Of a stretch of DNA of 64,000 nt, positions 6,762 to 16,129 are shown piece by piece (position 1 is the stretch's first letter; each line of letters starts with the position of its first letter). Both the position numbers and the translations under genes were made by a program. The notes under the pieces were generated by a model. The model saw only the letters and a program-made list of their open reading frames with translations. It had not been told where the DNA came from and did not search any database. This DNA is from Christiangramia lutea (lineage in GTDB: Bacteria; Bacteroidota; Bacteroidia; Flavobacteriales; Flavobacteriaceae), in the NCBI RefSeq assembly GCF_022489035.1, contig NZ_JAKVTV010000006.1, positions 62,001-126,000 of the forward strand. Reading direction: 5' to 3'.

Positions 6762-9161
6762 TTATCCTACTAAATGCAGCTCACTAAATTCTTTATCAAT
6801 TATTATCGTATGTTCTTCGGCATTAAATTTAATCTTTTCTAAAGGCACTTCTTCATTCTCAAAGAAAACTCTTTTGATCTTGAAAGGAAGTCCGTGTAAT
6901 TTCAATTTAAAAGTTGTATAGGTCGCAGAATACCTACCGCTCTTATGCTGCTGAAGAATGATTTCATCTTCCTTCCCGGTTAATTTGAATGTTCGCAAAC
7001 TGTAGATGTTCTGACGGTATTCGTATCCGTCATGTGCATCTTCATAGAAATCTGAATTTTCTTTTCCCAGTTTATAATAAACATCGAGGTGTAACTGCTC
7101 AATCTCTAACTGGTCTACGTATTGTTGAACGGGATATTTTGGAATAACGGCACCTTCTTTAATAAAAATAGGGATAATGTCTAGTGGAGCATCTACCCAC
7201 ATTTCCTTACCGCCCTGTACAGGTTTATCATTCCAGTAGTTATACCATCGTCCGCGAGGAATATACATTCTTCGTCCCTGTACGTTTGGTTCCTGAACCG
7301 GGCAGACCAGGATCTTACTTCCAAAAATAAATTCGTCGGACCTGTAATGAGTCTGAACGTCTGCCTGGTCGAAATAAACCAGTGGCTTTAAGATTGGAAT
7401 ACCTTCCTGAACATATTTATAAAAGGTAGTATACAAATAGGGCAGCAACTGATATCTTAACTCTACAAACTTTCGGGAAATATCCAGCACTTCCTCCCCA
7501 AAGAACCATGGTTCCTGTTCACCGTGATCTCCGGAAGAATGTACTCTACAGAAAGGATGGAAGATACCAAGTTGAAGCCATCGTGTATAGAGCTCTCCTG
7601 AAGGTTGCTCTGCGAAACCACCAATATCAGATCCTGAAAAGCTCATTCCGCTCATGCATAACCTTTGAATCTGTATGTTTGCCAGCCACAAGTGTTCCCA
7701 GGTAGCCACATTATCGCCAGTCCAGGTAGAAGTATATCTCTGTCCACCGGAATAATTTGCCCTGGTAATAATGAATGGTCTTTTGGGGAAATTGAACTTC
7801 TTAACACCTTCATAGGTAGATCTCGCCATTTGCATTCCGTAAATATTATGAGCTTTACGATGGCTACATCGGTGGCCATCATAATCGTGGCGTACGTCTA
7901 ATGGGAATGTCTTTCCAGGAACTTCCATCACGGCAGGTTCATTCATATCGTTCCAGATACCCTTCACTCCTATTTCGCCAATTATTTCTCGATAAAGTCC
8001 ACTCCACCATTCTCTCACTTCGGGGTTGGTAAAATCTGGGAAGTAGCATTCTCCCGGCCAAACTTTTCCTCTCATATAAGGCCCGTCTGCTCTCCGGCAG
8101 AAATAATCCTTTTCCAGAGCTTCCTTGAAAATATTATAGCTAAGATCGATCTTGATTCCAGGGTCTATGATCGCTACGGTTTTAAATCCAATTTCCTCAA
8201 GTTCAGACACCATTCTTTTAGGATCTGGGAAATATTCTTTATTCCAGGTGAAACATCTAAAACCATCCATATAATCTATGTCCAGGTAGATTGCGTCACA
8301 AGGGAAATTCAACTCCCTGAACTTGGAGGTGATCTCTTTAACTTTGCTTTCAGGATAATAACTCCATTTACACTGATGGAAACCTAAAGCCCACATTGGA
8401 GGTAACTCTGGTTTTCCAGTAAGATCGGTATAAGTTGTAAGCACGTCACTCATCTCAGGCCCGTAAATGAAATAGTAATTCATTTCACCTCCATCTGCCC
8501 AAAAACTTGTCACATTCCTGCGCTCATGGCAAAAGTCAAAATGTGTTTTAAAGGTATTATCAAAAAAGATTCCGTAAGACATACTGCTATGCAAACCCAT
8601 ATAAAACGGAACTGCCTTGTATAGTTCGGCAGTGTCCTTGCCATATGCATACTGATCTGTATTCCAAAGACTGAGTCTTTTACCTTTCAAATTGAAGTTA
8701 GTAGGTTTGTCTCCAAGACCAAAGAAGTTTTCCTGATCTCTGGATGATTTACTCATTTTTACGAAGTTTCCTCCAAACTCGAAGCTTTCCTCCCAGTGAA
8801 AGCCTAATTCATCTTCCAGAATAGGTTTACCTTCTAAATTGTACATTCCAACACGAATATCATCCCTGGCTACTTTACAAATAATTTTTGCTGTAGTGAT
8901 TTCAATATGCGTATCGGTTTCATGAATTTCCAGTTGATTGAACCCGTGTGGATGGTTTTCATCCACAGCATAAGAAAAATCATGTTCGAAAATACCTGTT
9001 GTTGTATATCGAAGTCTAAGCATATTGTCCCTAAGAACCTGGATTAGTAACCTAACTCCGTTTTTTGTTATAAAACTTATGGTATCCTGATCGTGTTCAA
9101 ATGATATTAATGCGGTGGGATATAGATTCCCTTTGTGTTCTAGTTCTGTATTGGTAATCAT
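6762..9161 (-). CDS. Glycoside hydrolase family 31 alpha-glucosidase
   Basis: A 799-residue GH31 enzyme, expected to remove alpha-linked glucose from the non-reducing ends of oligosaccharides. The nucleophile is Asp405 in GIWNDMNEP, and the acid/base is Asp483 in WTGDNVATW. The N-terminal beta-sandwich (about 1-245) and C-terminal beta domains (after about 610) are present, so the length is complete. There is no signal peptide, which implies cytoplasmic action. It is the last gene of a minus-strand run after glgB (64-base gap), suggesting trimming of, or recovery of glucose from, the alpha-glucan made by GlgE and GlgB. Alpha-xylosidase or transferase activity cannot be excluded within GH31. 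Confidence 0.92.
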   Translation of the reverse strand: MITNTELEHKGNLYPTALISFEHDQDTISFITKNGVRLLIQVLRDNMLRLRYTTTGIFEHDFSYAVDENHPHGFNQLEIHETDTHIEITTAKIICKVARDDIRVGMYNLEGKPILEDELGFHWEESFEFGGNFVKMSKSSRDQENFFGLGDKPTNFNLKGKRLSLWNTDQYAYGKDTAELYKAVPFYMGLHSSMSYGIFFDNTFKTHFDFCHERRNVTSFWADGGEMNYYFIYGPEMSDVLTTYTDLTGKPELPPMWALGFHQCKWSYYPESKVKEITSKFRELNFPCDAIYLDIDYMDGFRCFTWNKEYFPDPKRMVSELEEIGFKTVAIIDPGIKIDLSYNIFKEALEKDYFCRRADGPYMRGKVWPGECYFPDFTNPEVREWWSGLYREIIGEIGVKGIWNDMNEPAVMEVPGKTFPLDVRHDYDGHRCSHRKAHNIYGMQMARSTYEGVKKFNFPKRPFIITRANYSGGQRYTSTWTGDNVATWEHLWLANIQIQRLCMSGMSFSGSDIGGFAEQPSGELYTRWLQLGIFHPFCRVHSSGDHGEQEPWFFGEEVLDISRKFVELRYQLLPYLYTTFYKYVQEGIPILKPLVYFDQADVQTHYRSDEFIFGSKILVCPVQEPNVQGRRMYIPRGRWYNYWNDKPVQGGKEMWVDAPLDIIPIFIKEGAVIPKYPVQQYVDQLEIEQLHLDVYYKLGKENSDFYEDAHDGYEYRQNIYSLRTFKLTGKEDEIILQQHKSGRYSATYTTFKLKLHGLPFKIKRVFFENEEVPLEKIKFNAEEHTIIIDKEFSELHLVG

Positions 9162-9225
9162 AGCCTTGCAATCTTTTTTGGTAAATACAAAAGAAATCTA
9201 TTCTTCTTAATTTTTATTTAGTTGT

Positions 9226-11133
9226 TCATAAAATTTCAAAAACAACTGTTGCCAAAGGTGGAATATTGATTTTTGCTGAATAATCCCTGTCGTGAAAAGA
9301 AGTTTCCTCGATTTTTAAAGGTTTGTTTTGTGAACCTGAACCCCAGTATTTCTTGTTGTCTGAATTGAAAACTTCCTTTAGTTTTCCTTTTGATGGCAGC
9401 CCTATGCTATAGTCCTTGAGAACCGTAGGCGTAAAATTGCAGACTACAACGAGGCTGTCTTCTGGCTTTTTACCTTTTCTTAAATAGCATAAAACAGAGT
9501 TCTGACTATCATCGTAAGAGATCCATTCAAATCCTTCAGCAGAGAATTGTTTTTCGTGTAATGCCGGTCTGGATTTATATAGTTTGTTTAAATCTATCAG
9601 AAGCTTTTTGATTCCCTTATGAGGCTCGTATTCCAGTAAATGCCAGTCAAGGCTTGTATTATAATTCCACTCGTCATATTGTCCTATTTCAGCCCCCATG
9701 AACAGAAGTTTTGCTCCTGGGTGGGTGAACATATAGGAATATAATAGCCTTAAATTGGCAAATCTCTGCCATTCATCGCCGGGCATTCTTCCCAGCAAAG
9801 AATTTTTTCCGTAAACCACCTCATCATGACTCAGGGGAAGTGCAAAATTTTCAGTGAAGGCATAGGTCATGCTAAAGCTGATATCATTATGGTGATATTG
9901 CCTGTAAATAGGGTCTTTCTTAAAAAACTCCAGGGTGTCGTGCATCCAGCCCATCATCCATTTCATTCCAAATCCTAGTCCGCCCAGGTCTACCGGTTTG
10001 GAAACCATGGGGAAGGAAGTGGATTCCTCGGCGATCGTTTGAACTCCTTCAAAACTCTTATAAACTTCAGTATTAAGGTCCCTTATAAAACTGATGGCAT
10101 CCAAATTCTCTCTTCCGCCATGTTCATTTGGTTCCCATTCTCCGTCCTCACGTGAATAATCTAAGTAAAGCATTGAAGCAACGGCATCAACCCTAAGGCC
10201 GTCTACGTGATATTTATCCAGCCAGAATACTGCATTGCTAATCAAAAAAGAACGCACTTCGTTTCGACCATAATTAAAAATCAGACTTTTCCAATCTGGG
10301 TGATAGCCTTTCCTGGGATCGGGATGTTCATATAGATGAGAGCCGTCAAACATACCCAGACCGTGCTTGTCTTCCGGGAAATGTGAAGGAACCCAATCCA
10401 GGATGACTCCAATTCCTGCCTTATGAAAAGCATCCATTAATTCCATAAATTCTTGTGGAGTTCCGAATCGGGAGGTAGGGGCAAAGTACCCGGTTAATTG
10501 ATAACCCCAGGACGGATCGTATGGGTATTCCATAATTGGCATGAACTCTACATGGGTGAATCCCATTTCCTTGACGTATGAAACTAATTCCTTGGCCATT
10601 TCGGTATAGGTGAGAGAGCGGTGTTCATCCATATTCTTTCTCCATGATCCCAGGTGCATTTCATAAATTGAATATGGTTTATCTAAAGAATTAATTTCTG
10701 TTCTTTTTGAAAGGAATTTTTTGTCTTTCCATTTATAATCCAGATCCCATACAATGGAAGCTGTATTTGGCGGATGTTCACACCTAAGCGCATATGGATC
10801 TGCCTTTTCGAGCCTCATATCGTTATTATGGGAGTGGATCTTGTATTTATATTTCGCGCCTTTTTCCACACCGGGAATAAAGCCTTCCCAAATACCACTT
10901 TCATCCCAACGAACGTTTAAAGGATGCTCGCCTTCTAACCAGTAATTAAAATCTCCAATTACCGAAACCGATTTGGCTGAAGGTGCCCAAACGGCGAAAT
11001 AAACCCCTTTTTCTCCATTAACTTCCGTTATGTGAGCGCCGAATTTTTCATAGAGCCGATAGTGTTTTCCGGCTCTGAATAGGGATATATCAAAATCTGA
11101 AAATAAAGAGTGTACCTGAACTTCTTTTTTCAT
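9226..11133 (-). CDS. glgB: 1,4-alpha-glucan branching enzyme GlgB
   Basis: A 635-residue GH13 branching enzyme. It cuts alpha-1,4 chains and re-attaches them as alpha-1,6 branches on glycogen-like glucan. A CBM48-type N-terminal module (about 30-125, with GVYFAVWAPSA) precedes the catalytic barrel. Catalytic residues are Asp316 (GLRVDAVAS), Glu369 (TIAEES) and Asp437 (LSHDEVVYG). The MEYPYDPSWGYQ motif at 201-212 is typical of bacterial GlgB. It starts nine bases after the maltokinase stop, so it is co-transcribed with the maltosyltransferase pathway. There it would branch the linear glucan built by GlgE. Confidence 0.95.
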   Translation of the reverse strand: MKKEVQVHSLFSDFDISLFRAGKHYRLYEKFGAHITEVNGEKGVYFAVWAPSAKSVSVIGDFNYWLEGEHPLNVRWDESGIWEGFIPGVEKGAKYKYKIHSHNNDMRLEKADPYALRCEHPPNTASIVWDLDYKWKDKKFLSKRTEINSLDKPYSIYEMHLGSWRKNMDEHRSLTYTEMAKELVSYVKEMGFTHVEFMPIMEYPYDPSWGYQLTGYFAPTSRFGTPQEFMELMDAFHKAGIGVILDWVPSHFPEDKHGLGMFDGSHLYEHPDPRKGYHPDWKSLIFNYGRNEVRSFLISNAVFWLDKYHVDGLRVDAVASMLYLDYSREDGEWEPNEHGGRENLDAISFIRDLNTEVYKSFEGVQTIAEESTSFPMVSKPVDLGGLGFGMKWMMGWMHDTLEFFKKDPIYRQYHHNDISFSMTYAFTENFALPLSHDEVVYGKNSLLGRMPGDEWQRFANLRLLYSYMFTHPGAKLLFMGAEIGQYDEWNYNTSLDWHLLEYEPHKGIKKLLIDLNKLYKSRPALHEKQFSAEGFEWISYDDSQNSVLCYLRKGKKPEDSLVVVCNFTPTVLKDYSIGLPSKGKLKEVFNSDNKKYWGSGSQNKPLKIEETSFHDRDYSAKINIPPLATVVFEIL

Positions 11134-11142
11134 AGTTGGTTT

Positions 11143-12789
11143 TTAGTTTTTCTTATTCTTTAAAATGCTGGCTATTCCTCTTAACGGGATGATGGTCCAG
11201 CGAGGCCTTGAATTCAGCTCGTAGCCCAACTCATAAACGGCTTTTTCCAGCAGGCAATAATCCAATAAAAATTCGATTTCCTGTTTATAACCTATGTTGA
11301 GATTTTCATTCTGCACTTTATGAACATAGGTTTCCATAAAGACCCCTATCATATATTTATAGAGTACTTCCCCGGCCTTACAAATATCTTCGTGGGAAGT
11401 CGTAAAGCTTCCATCATTATTGAAAATAGTGGAATAAATAGCGTAATGAAAAGATCTGAACATGCCCGCAACATCTTTTAATGGAGGTTGTTTCACCTTC
11501 CTGTCCTGAATGGTGCTTTCCGGTTCCCCTTCGAAGTCGAGCAGGTAAAAATCATCATGATTTACCAGCACCTGGCCCAGATGATAATCGCCGTGGATCC
11601 TAATCCTTTCACTTTTCATTTTGGTCCAGTTGAAATTGAGGAAGTGTTCCCTTATCTCTTTTTTATTATCCAGGAATTCTTTGGCCAGTTTCAGTGCCTC
11701 ACCTTCCAGTTTATGCATATTGTTTTCGATGGTGTTAAGCCTGTTCTGGAACATATAGATAAGCCTGTTCTTTAACCATACTGCATAATCGCCATTGTAT
11801 TTTTGAGGAGTGAAAGCCGTATCCTGCATGTCACTACCCAAGGCTATATGCATTTCGGCGGTTCTTAAGGCCAGTTTTGAGGTCTTCAGGAAAATATTTA
11901 AACCGGCAAAATCAATGATCTCTGGCGGAATAGTATTAATTGGCTGTCTCTGATACAATGAAATGTCTGGCAGTTTGTTAACATTAATATTCTTTTGATC
12001 GAGATTTGAGTAAACCGATTTTAATTCTTTAAGCATATATTTCCAGGCGTCACCTTCATTCTCGAGCAATTCCTGCATGAGGGAAAGGGTGATGGTATCA
12101 CCGCTGTCAAGCGCCAGGTTGATACTACCCACATAAGCCGGTGTATTTTTAAAATTGCTTTTCTCGCTGAGGAATCTGCTAATCTCATAATCTGGATTTT
12201 TACTGGTATAGATCCTCCTGAAGAACTTCATCACGAATTCGTCATTATAAATAATGGACGTGTTGCTCTGTTCACCTCCCATAAATTTAGACGATTTGTA
12301 TTTTGAAGGTTTAATGGTTTCAGATCGATGAAAAATTACTTTATCGTCTTCCTGGTCTGAAGAATAGGCCATGATCTTATCAAAAACCAGATGGCGAAAA
12401 TCCTCTATATGAATAGCGTCTATTAAATAACCCTGAACTCCCTGGAAGGTAACGGGCGCGATCACGGTATTTGTTTTAAGTTTTTCCTTCGACTCTGGGA
12501 TAAAACTCAGCGGAATAAAATAATCCTGGAAAAAAGCCTCGCTAAAATTAATTTCTATTAGTACACCGTAATAGGTGTGTTTTTCTGATTTCAGTTTGCC
12601 ATGGTCTACTACCTCAATATATTTCAGTGTACTCGATTTTCCCGCGTACCAACGTTTTTTCAGGATATAATCCTCTAGAATTTCAGTGCTGAAAGTCTTT
12701 ATGAATTCCTGGTCTTCAAATGCCTCTTCCCAGGTACATTTGAATTGAAAATCTGAAGTATTAAAGTCGGGTTCGTCCTTCTTTGACAT
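11143..12789 (-). CDS. Maltokinase (Mak/Pep2-like)
   Basis: A 548-residue kinase of the aminoglycoside-phosphotransferase fold, expected to phosphorylate maltose with ATP to give maltose 1-phosphate, the donor for GlgE. The N-terminal cap (FILEDYILKKRWYAGK-like, about 35-50) is typical of maltokinases. The catalytic loop is IHGDYHLGQVL with Asp401, and the metal-binding motif is LLDFEGEP with Asp418. It begins four bases after the glgE stop. Most free-standing mycobacterial maltokinases are near 450 residues; this longer form resembles the kinase half of TreS-maltokinase fusions, but no TreS domain is present here. Substrate is inferred from motifs and operon context. Confidence 0.85.
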   Translation of the reverse strand: MSKKDEPDFNTSDFQFKCTWEEAFEDQEFIKTFSTEILEDYILKKRWYAGKSSTLKYIEVVDHGKLKSEKHTYYGVLIEINFSEAFFQDYFIPLSFIPESKEKLKTNTVIAPVTFQGVQGYLIDAIHIEDFRHLVFDKIMAYSSDQEDDKVIFHRSETIKPSKYKSSKFMGGEQSNTSIIYNDEFVMKFFRRIYTSKNPDYEISRFLSEKSNFKNTPAYVGSINLALDSGDTITLSLMQELLENEGDAWKYMLKELKSVYSNLDQKNINVNKLPDISLYQRQPINTIPPEIIDFAGLNIFLKTSKLALRTAEMHIALGSDMQDTAFTPQKYNGDYAVWLKNRLIYMFQNRLNTIENNMHKLEGEALKLAKEFLDNKKEIREHFLNFNWTKMKSERIRIHGDYHLGQVLVNHDDFYLLDFEGEPESTIQDRKVKQPPLKDVAGMFRSFHYAIYSTIFNNDGSFTTSHEDICKAGEVLYKYMIGVFMETYVHKVQNENLNIGYKQEIEFLLDYCLLEKAVYELGYELNSRPRWTIIPLRGIASILKNKKN

Positions 12790-12793
12790 ACTG

Positions 12794-14743
12794 TTAATTT
12801 TTATGGATTCTGAATAAATGAAATGGCATTTCCGGGTGCAGCTCTATAAAGCACCATTCCTGATCCCAGTTATATGAATTACCCGTGATCAGGTCTTCCA
12901 CGGTTATGGATTGCCCAAAATCAAGTTGCAATTCATGTCTTGGCACTTTTACCGAAGCTTGTTTTGAGTTGTGCGGATCCAGGCTCACCACCATCAGGGT
13001 ATGGTTCTCCCTGTTCTGGTCGAATTTATAATAAGCCATCATGCCTTCATCATGGATCTCGCAGAACTGTATATTATTGGTTTGCTGAAGCGAAGGATTG
13101 GTTTTTCTTGCTTCATTTATCCTGGTGATCACCCGCATTAACTTATTTTCGGCTTTCCAGTCCCAGTGTCTTATCTGGTATTTTTCTGAATCGTGATATT
13201 CTTCTTTTCCGGGCACTGCCTCTGAAACCATAAATTCGAATACTGGTCCGTAAATACCTGTATTGGAACTCAAGGTTGCCGCAAGGAAATATCTTATCAT
13301 GTGCATGGATTCATTAGCTCCTTGTAGGTGAAATGGGTTAATATCTGGTGTATTTGGCCAGAAATTAGGCCTGAAATATTCTTTGCGATCTGTTTTTGTG
13401 AGTTCGTTCACATATTCAGTAAGCTCATGTTTATTGGTGCGCCACGTGAAATAAGTATAAGATTGGGTAAAACCTTGTTTTGCGAGCTGCTCCATGATCT
13501 TGGGCCTGGTAAAAGCTTCCGAAAGGAAAAGTGTGTCAGGATATTTTTTCTTCACCTCTGCGATCAACCATCCCCAGAAATAAAAAGGCTTGGTATGCGG
13601 ATTATCTACCCTGAAAATATTAATTCCTGCTTCCTCGATCCAGTAAATTACCAGGTCACGGAACTCGTTCCACATTTTTTTCCATTCTTCAGATTCGAAA
13701 TAGATAGGCAGAATGTCCTGGTATTTTTTAGGTGGATTTTCAGCATATTGAATACTTCCGTCTGGGCGCCATTTGAACCACTTTGGATGTTCTTTTACAT
13801 AAGGATGGTCTGGGGCAGCCTGCAAGGCAAAATCCATAGCAACCTCAATTCCCAGGTCATTTGCCTTTCTAACCAATTCTTTAAAATCATCCAAACTCCC
13901 CAATTGAGGGTGGATATCCCTGTGCCCTCCTTTTTCCGAACCTATTCCCCAGGGAGAACCTACATCATCTGGAGCAGCATCTGTGGCATTGTTCTTTCCC
14001 TTTCTGTTTACTTCTCCTATTGGGTGAACCGGAGGAAAATAAAGTACATCAAAGCCCATTTCAGCAATCCTTGGCAGGATCTGTTCACAAGCTTTAAAGT
14101 TTCCGTGCTTATTTTCTTCAGAAGAGGATGATCTTGGAAAGAATTCATACCAGGTACTGAATCTGGCTTTTTTCCGGTCTACGTAAACAGGGATCTTTTG
14201 AGATTCAAATGGAACTGCTTTAATTGGGTGATTCAGAAATATGTTTTTCAAATCAGGATCCAGGCAAATATTAACTGCCTCTTCATATTTTTCCTCATCT
14301 TTAAAGCTATTAAGAGCTTTTTTTACAATTTCAGCTTCTGTTTTATTGCATTTCTTGAGAATTGGTTTTAGTAATTCGGCTCCCTCCAGCAATTCAGATT
14401 TTACATGTTGCCCATCTTCGATCTTTTTTATGATCCCATGATGCCAGTTAAGACCGTGATCTTCCCAGCCTTGCAAATAATATTGGTAGTCACCCTGTTT
14501 TTCAACACTGAAAAAACCATTCCAGCTGTCATTCGCTGTTGGGTGCATTCTGGCTTCTTTCCAATTCTTTTCCTTTTTATGTTTATAAAAAACAGAGGCC
14601 TGAATTATATCATGGCCATCTCCGAAAATATCTGCATTAACCTCTACGATCTCGTCTACCACTCTTTTTACAGGATAATCTCCGCCGTTAATAACAGGTT
14701 TAATATTTTCAATTACAATTCTGCTTTTTTCCTGCATAAGCAT
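12794..14743 (-). CDS. glgE: GlgE alpha-1,4-glucan:maltose-1-phosphate maltosyltransferase
   Basis: A 649-residue GH13 subfamily 3 enzyme that transfers maltosyl units from maltose 1-phosphate onto the end of an alpha-1,4-glucan. An N-terminal DUF3416-type beta domain (about 10-110) is followed by an inserted helical region and the catalytic barrel. Catalytic residues are Asp380 in FRVDNPHTKP (nucleophile), Glu409 in LFLSEAFTRP (acid/base) and Asp467 in NTPDINP. It is the first gene of the operon glgE-mak-glgB-GH31, which assigns maltose 1-phosphate as the donor. A second ATG two codons in (MLMQEK) is an equally possible start. Confidence 0.95.
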   Translation of the reverse strand: MLMQEKSRIVIENIKPVINGGDYPVKRVVDEIVEVNADIFGDGHDIIQASVFYKHKKEKNWKEARMHPTANDSWNGFFSVEKQGDYQYYLQGWEDHGLNWHHGIIKKIEDGQHVKSELLEGAELLKPILKKCNKTEAEIVKKALNSFKDEEKYEEAVNICLDPDLKNIFLNHPIKAVPFESQKIPVYVDRKKARFSTWYEFFPRSSSSEENKHGNFKACEQILPRIAEMGFDVLYFPPVHPIGEVNRKGKNNATDAAPDDVGSPWGIGSEKGGHRDIHPQLGSLDDFKELVRKANDLGIEVAMDFALQAAPDHPYVKEHPKWFKWRPDGSIQYAENPPKKYQDILPIYFESEEWKKMWNEFRDLVIYWIEEAGINIFRVDNPHTKPFYFWGWLIAEVKKKYPDTLFLSEAFTRPKIMEQLAKQGFTQSYTYFTWRTNKHELTEYVNELTKTDRKEYFRPNFWPNTPDINPFHLQGANESMHMIRYFLAATLSSNTGIYGPVFEFMVSEAVPGKEEYHDSEKYQIRHWDWKAENKLMRVITRINEARKTNPSLQQTNNIQFCEIHDEGMMAYYKFDQNRENHTLMVVSLDPHNSKQASVKVPRHELQLDFGQSITVEDLITGNSYNWDQEWCFIELHPEMPFHLFRIHKN

Positions 14744-14966
14744 TCTATTTTTTTAGGTTCTTGAATTACCAGAATCTTAAATTTAATAAACTGAATTCGA
14801 AATTCGATCATATTCATGAACTTGTTTAATTTTTTGACAATTAATTAAGGTTTAGGTGTTTATATGATTAGTATAAGCTGATAAATCTTGGTGTTTTCAT
14901 TAAAAATTAGGAATTTAGATTAAGCCCTGAGAATTTTTGATTTGAAAACAACCAAAAATCATACAT

Positions 14967-15953
14967 ATGAAAATAAGCAAATTAAGTTCGTTATTTCTCC
15001 GGGTCTTCCTTTTAAGTTCTGTCTTTTCACTGGCTGTTGCATGTCAGGATAACAAGAAAAAGGACACCGATGAGAAAAGTGAAACTGCAACTGAAGAAAA
15101 AAAGGTAAAAGAGGAATCACCTTTAGATTTGGTTACCATAGTTACGAACGCAATGGAATTTAAAACCAAAGAAGATTGGACCTCTGGGTGGAAAACAGTT
15201 AGATACAGGAACAACTCTAACGAGACACATTTTATTCTTTTTGATAAATATCCGGAAGGTAAAACCATAGAAGATGCCGAAAAAGAGGTTGGTCCTGCGT
15301 TCCAGGAAGGTATGGATTTAATTGCCGCAGGAGAAATGGAAAAGGCAAACGAGGCTTTTGGGAAACTACCGGAATGGTTTCAGCAGGTTGAGTTTACAGG
15401 AGGAGTAGGTTTAATCTCTCCCAAAAGCACAGCTCAGTCAACTTTTTATCTTGAACCAGGAACTTACGTGATCGAATGTTATGTGAAAATGGCCAACGGA
15501 GTATTTCATAATACCCAAGGCATGGCCATGCAAATTAACGTTTCTGAAGCAGATAGTTCTGCGGTAGATATTCAGGAAGATTATAATATTTCTATATCTG
15601 CTAATGAAGGGATTACTTTTAACGAAAGATTCTCGCCAGGAGAAAAGGTCTTTAAAGTGAATTTTGGAGAACAGAAAGTTCATGAAAATTTTGTAATGCA
15701 CGACGTACACCTTGTTCGTACTGAAGATGGAGCAGATATGTCTAAGCTGAATAGCTGGTTAAACTGGGCAGATCCAAACGGATTTAAGACTCCTGCACCG
15801 GAAGGATTTAAATTTCTGGGAGGGATGCAGGAAATGAAAGAGGGCGGAACAGGTTATTTTACAGCTGAGCTAAGACCGGGTAATTATGTGCTGGTTTCAG
15901 AAATACCAGATCCTGAAAGTAAAGGTATGCTCAAAACTTTTACCGTAAAATAG
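14967..15953 (+). CDS. Lipoprotein with one cupredoxin-like and one degenerate copy
   Basis: A 328-residue lipoprotein: hydrophobic signal peptide with lipobox AVAC (Cys26), then a charged low-complexity linker (27-52). Residues about 55-195 have the spacing of a type I copper protein. His88 sits in NNSNETHF, and PGTYVIEC-(x9)-H-(x4)-M gives Cys171, His181 and Met186. Residues about 200-328 look like a second, degenerate copy: the end reads PGNYVLVSE with a final GM (320-321) but without Cys or the same His. I know no named family for it. Copper binding or electron transfer at the membrane surface is inference from ligand spacing. It is a single gene between the alpha-glucan and glycerol clusters. 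Confidence 0.75.
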   Translation: MKISKLSSLFLRVFLLSSVFSLAVACQDNKKKDTDEKSETATEEKKVKEESPLDLVTIVTNAMEFKTKEDWTSGWKTVRYRNNSNETHFILFDKYPEGKTIEDAEKEVGPAFQEGMDLIAAGEMEKANEAFGKLPEWFQQVEFTGGVGLISPKSTAQSTFYLEPGTYVIECYVKMANGVFHNTQGMAMQINVSEADSSAVDIQEDYNISISANEGITFNERFSPGEKVFKVNFGEQKVHENFVMHDVHLVRTEDGADMSKLNSWLNWADPNGFKTPAPEGFKFLGGMQEMKEGGTGYFTAELRPGNYVLVSEIPDPESKGMLKTFTVK

Positions 15954-15961
15954 ATTAAAGA

Positions 15962-15984
15962 TCCCGCCAAATGAGGGAATTTTT
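15962..15984 (+). terminator. Weak terminator after lipoprotein gene
   Basis: TCCC (15962-15965) can pair with GGGA (15975-15978), and a run of six T follows shortly after (15980-15985). The stem is only four base pairs, so this is tentative. Confidence 0.35.
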
Positions 15985-16129
15985 TACAGATTAAGGGCAA
16001 TTTAGCTTGGTCTATTCCGTCAAATCTTAAGATAATTATTAAAACTAAACGAATTATAAAGCTCTGATAATAAATATGATATTGAAATTAAAAATGTAAA
16101 TTAGAAAAAATGATAATTTAAATTAACTA

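Noticed and set aside
13328-14131. Open frame of 267 codons on the plus strand opposite glgE
   Set aside because: It lies wholly antisense to a gene with complete catalytic motifs, has no recognisable domain and an atypical amino-acid make-up. It is a shadow frame.
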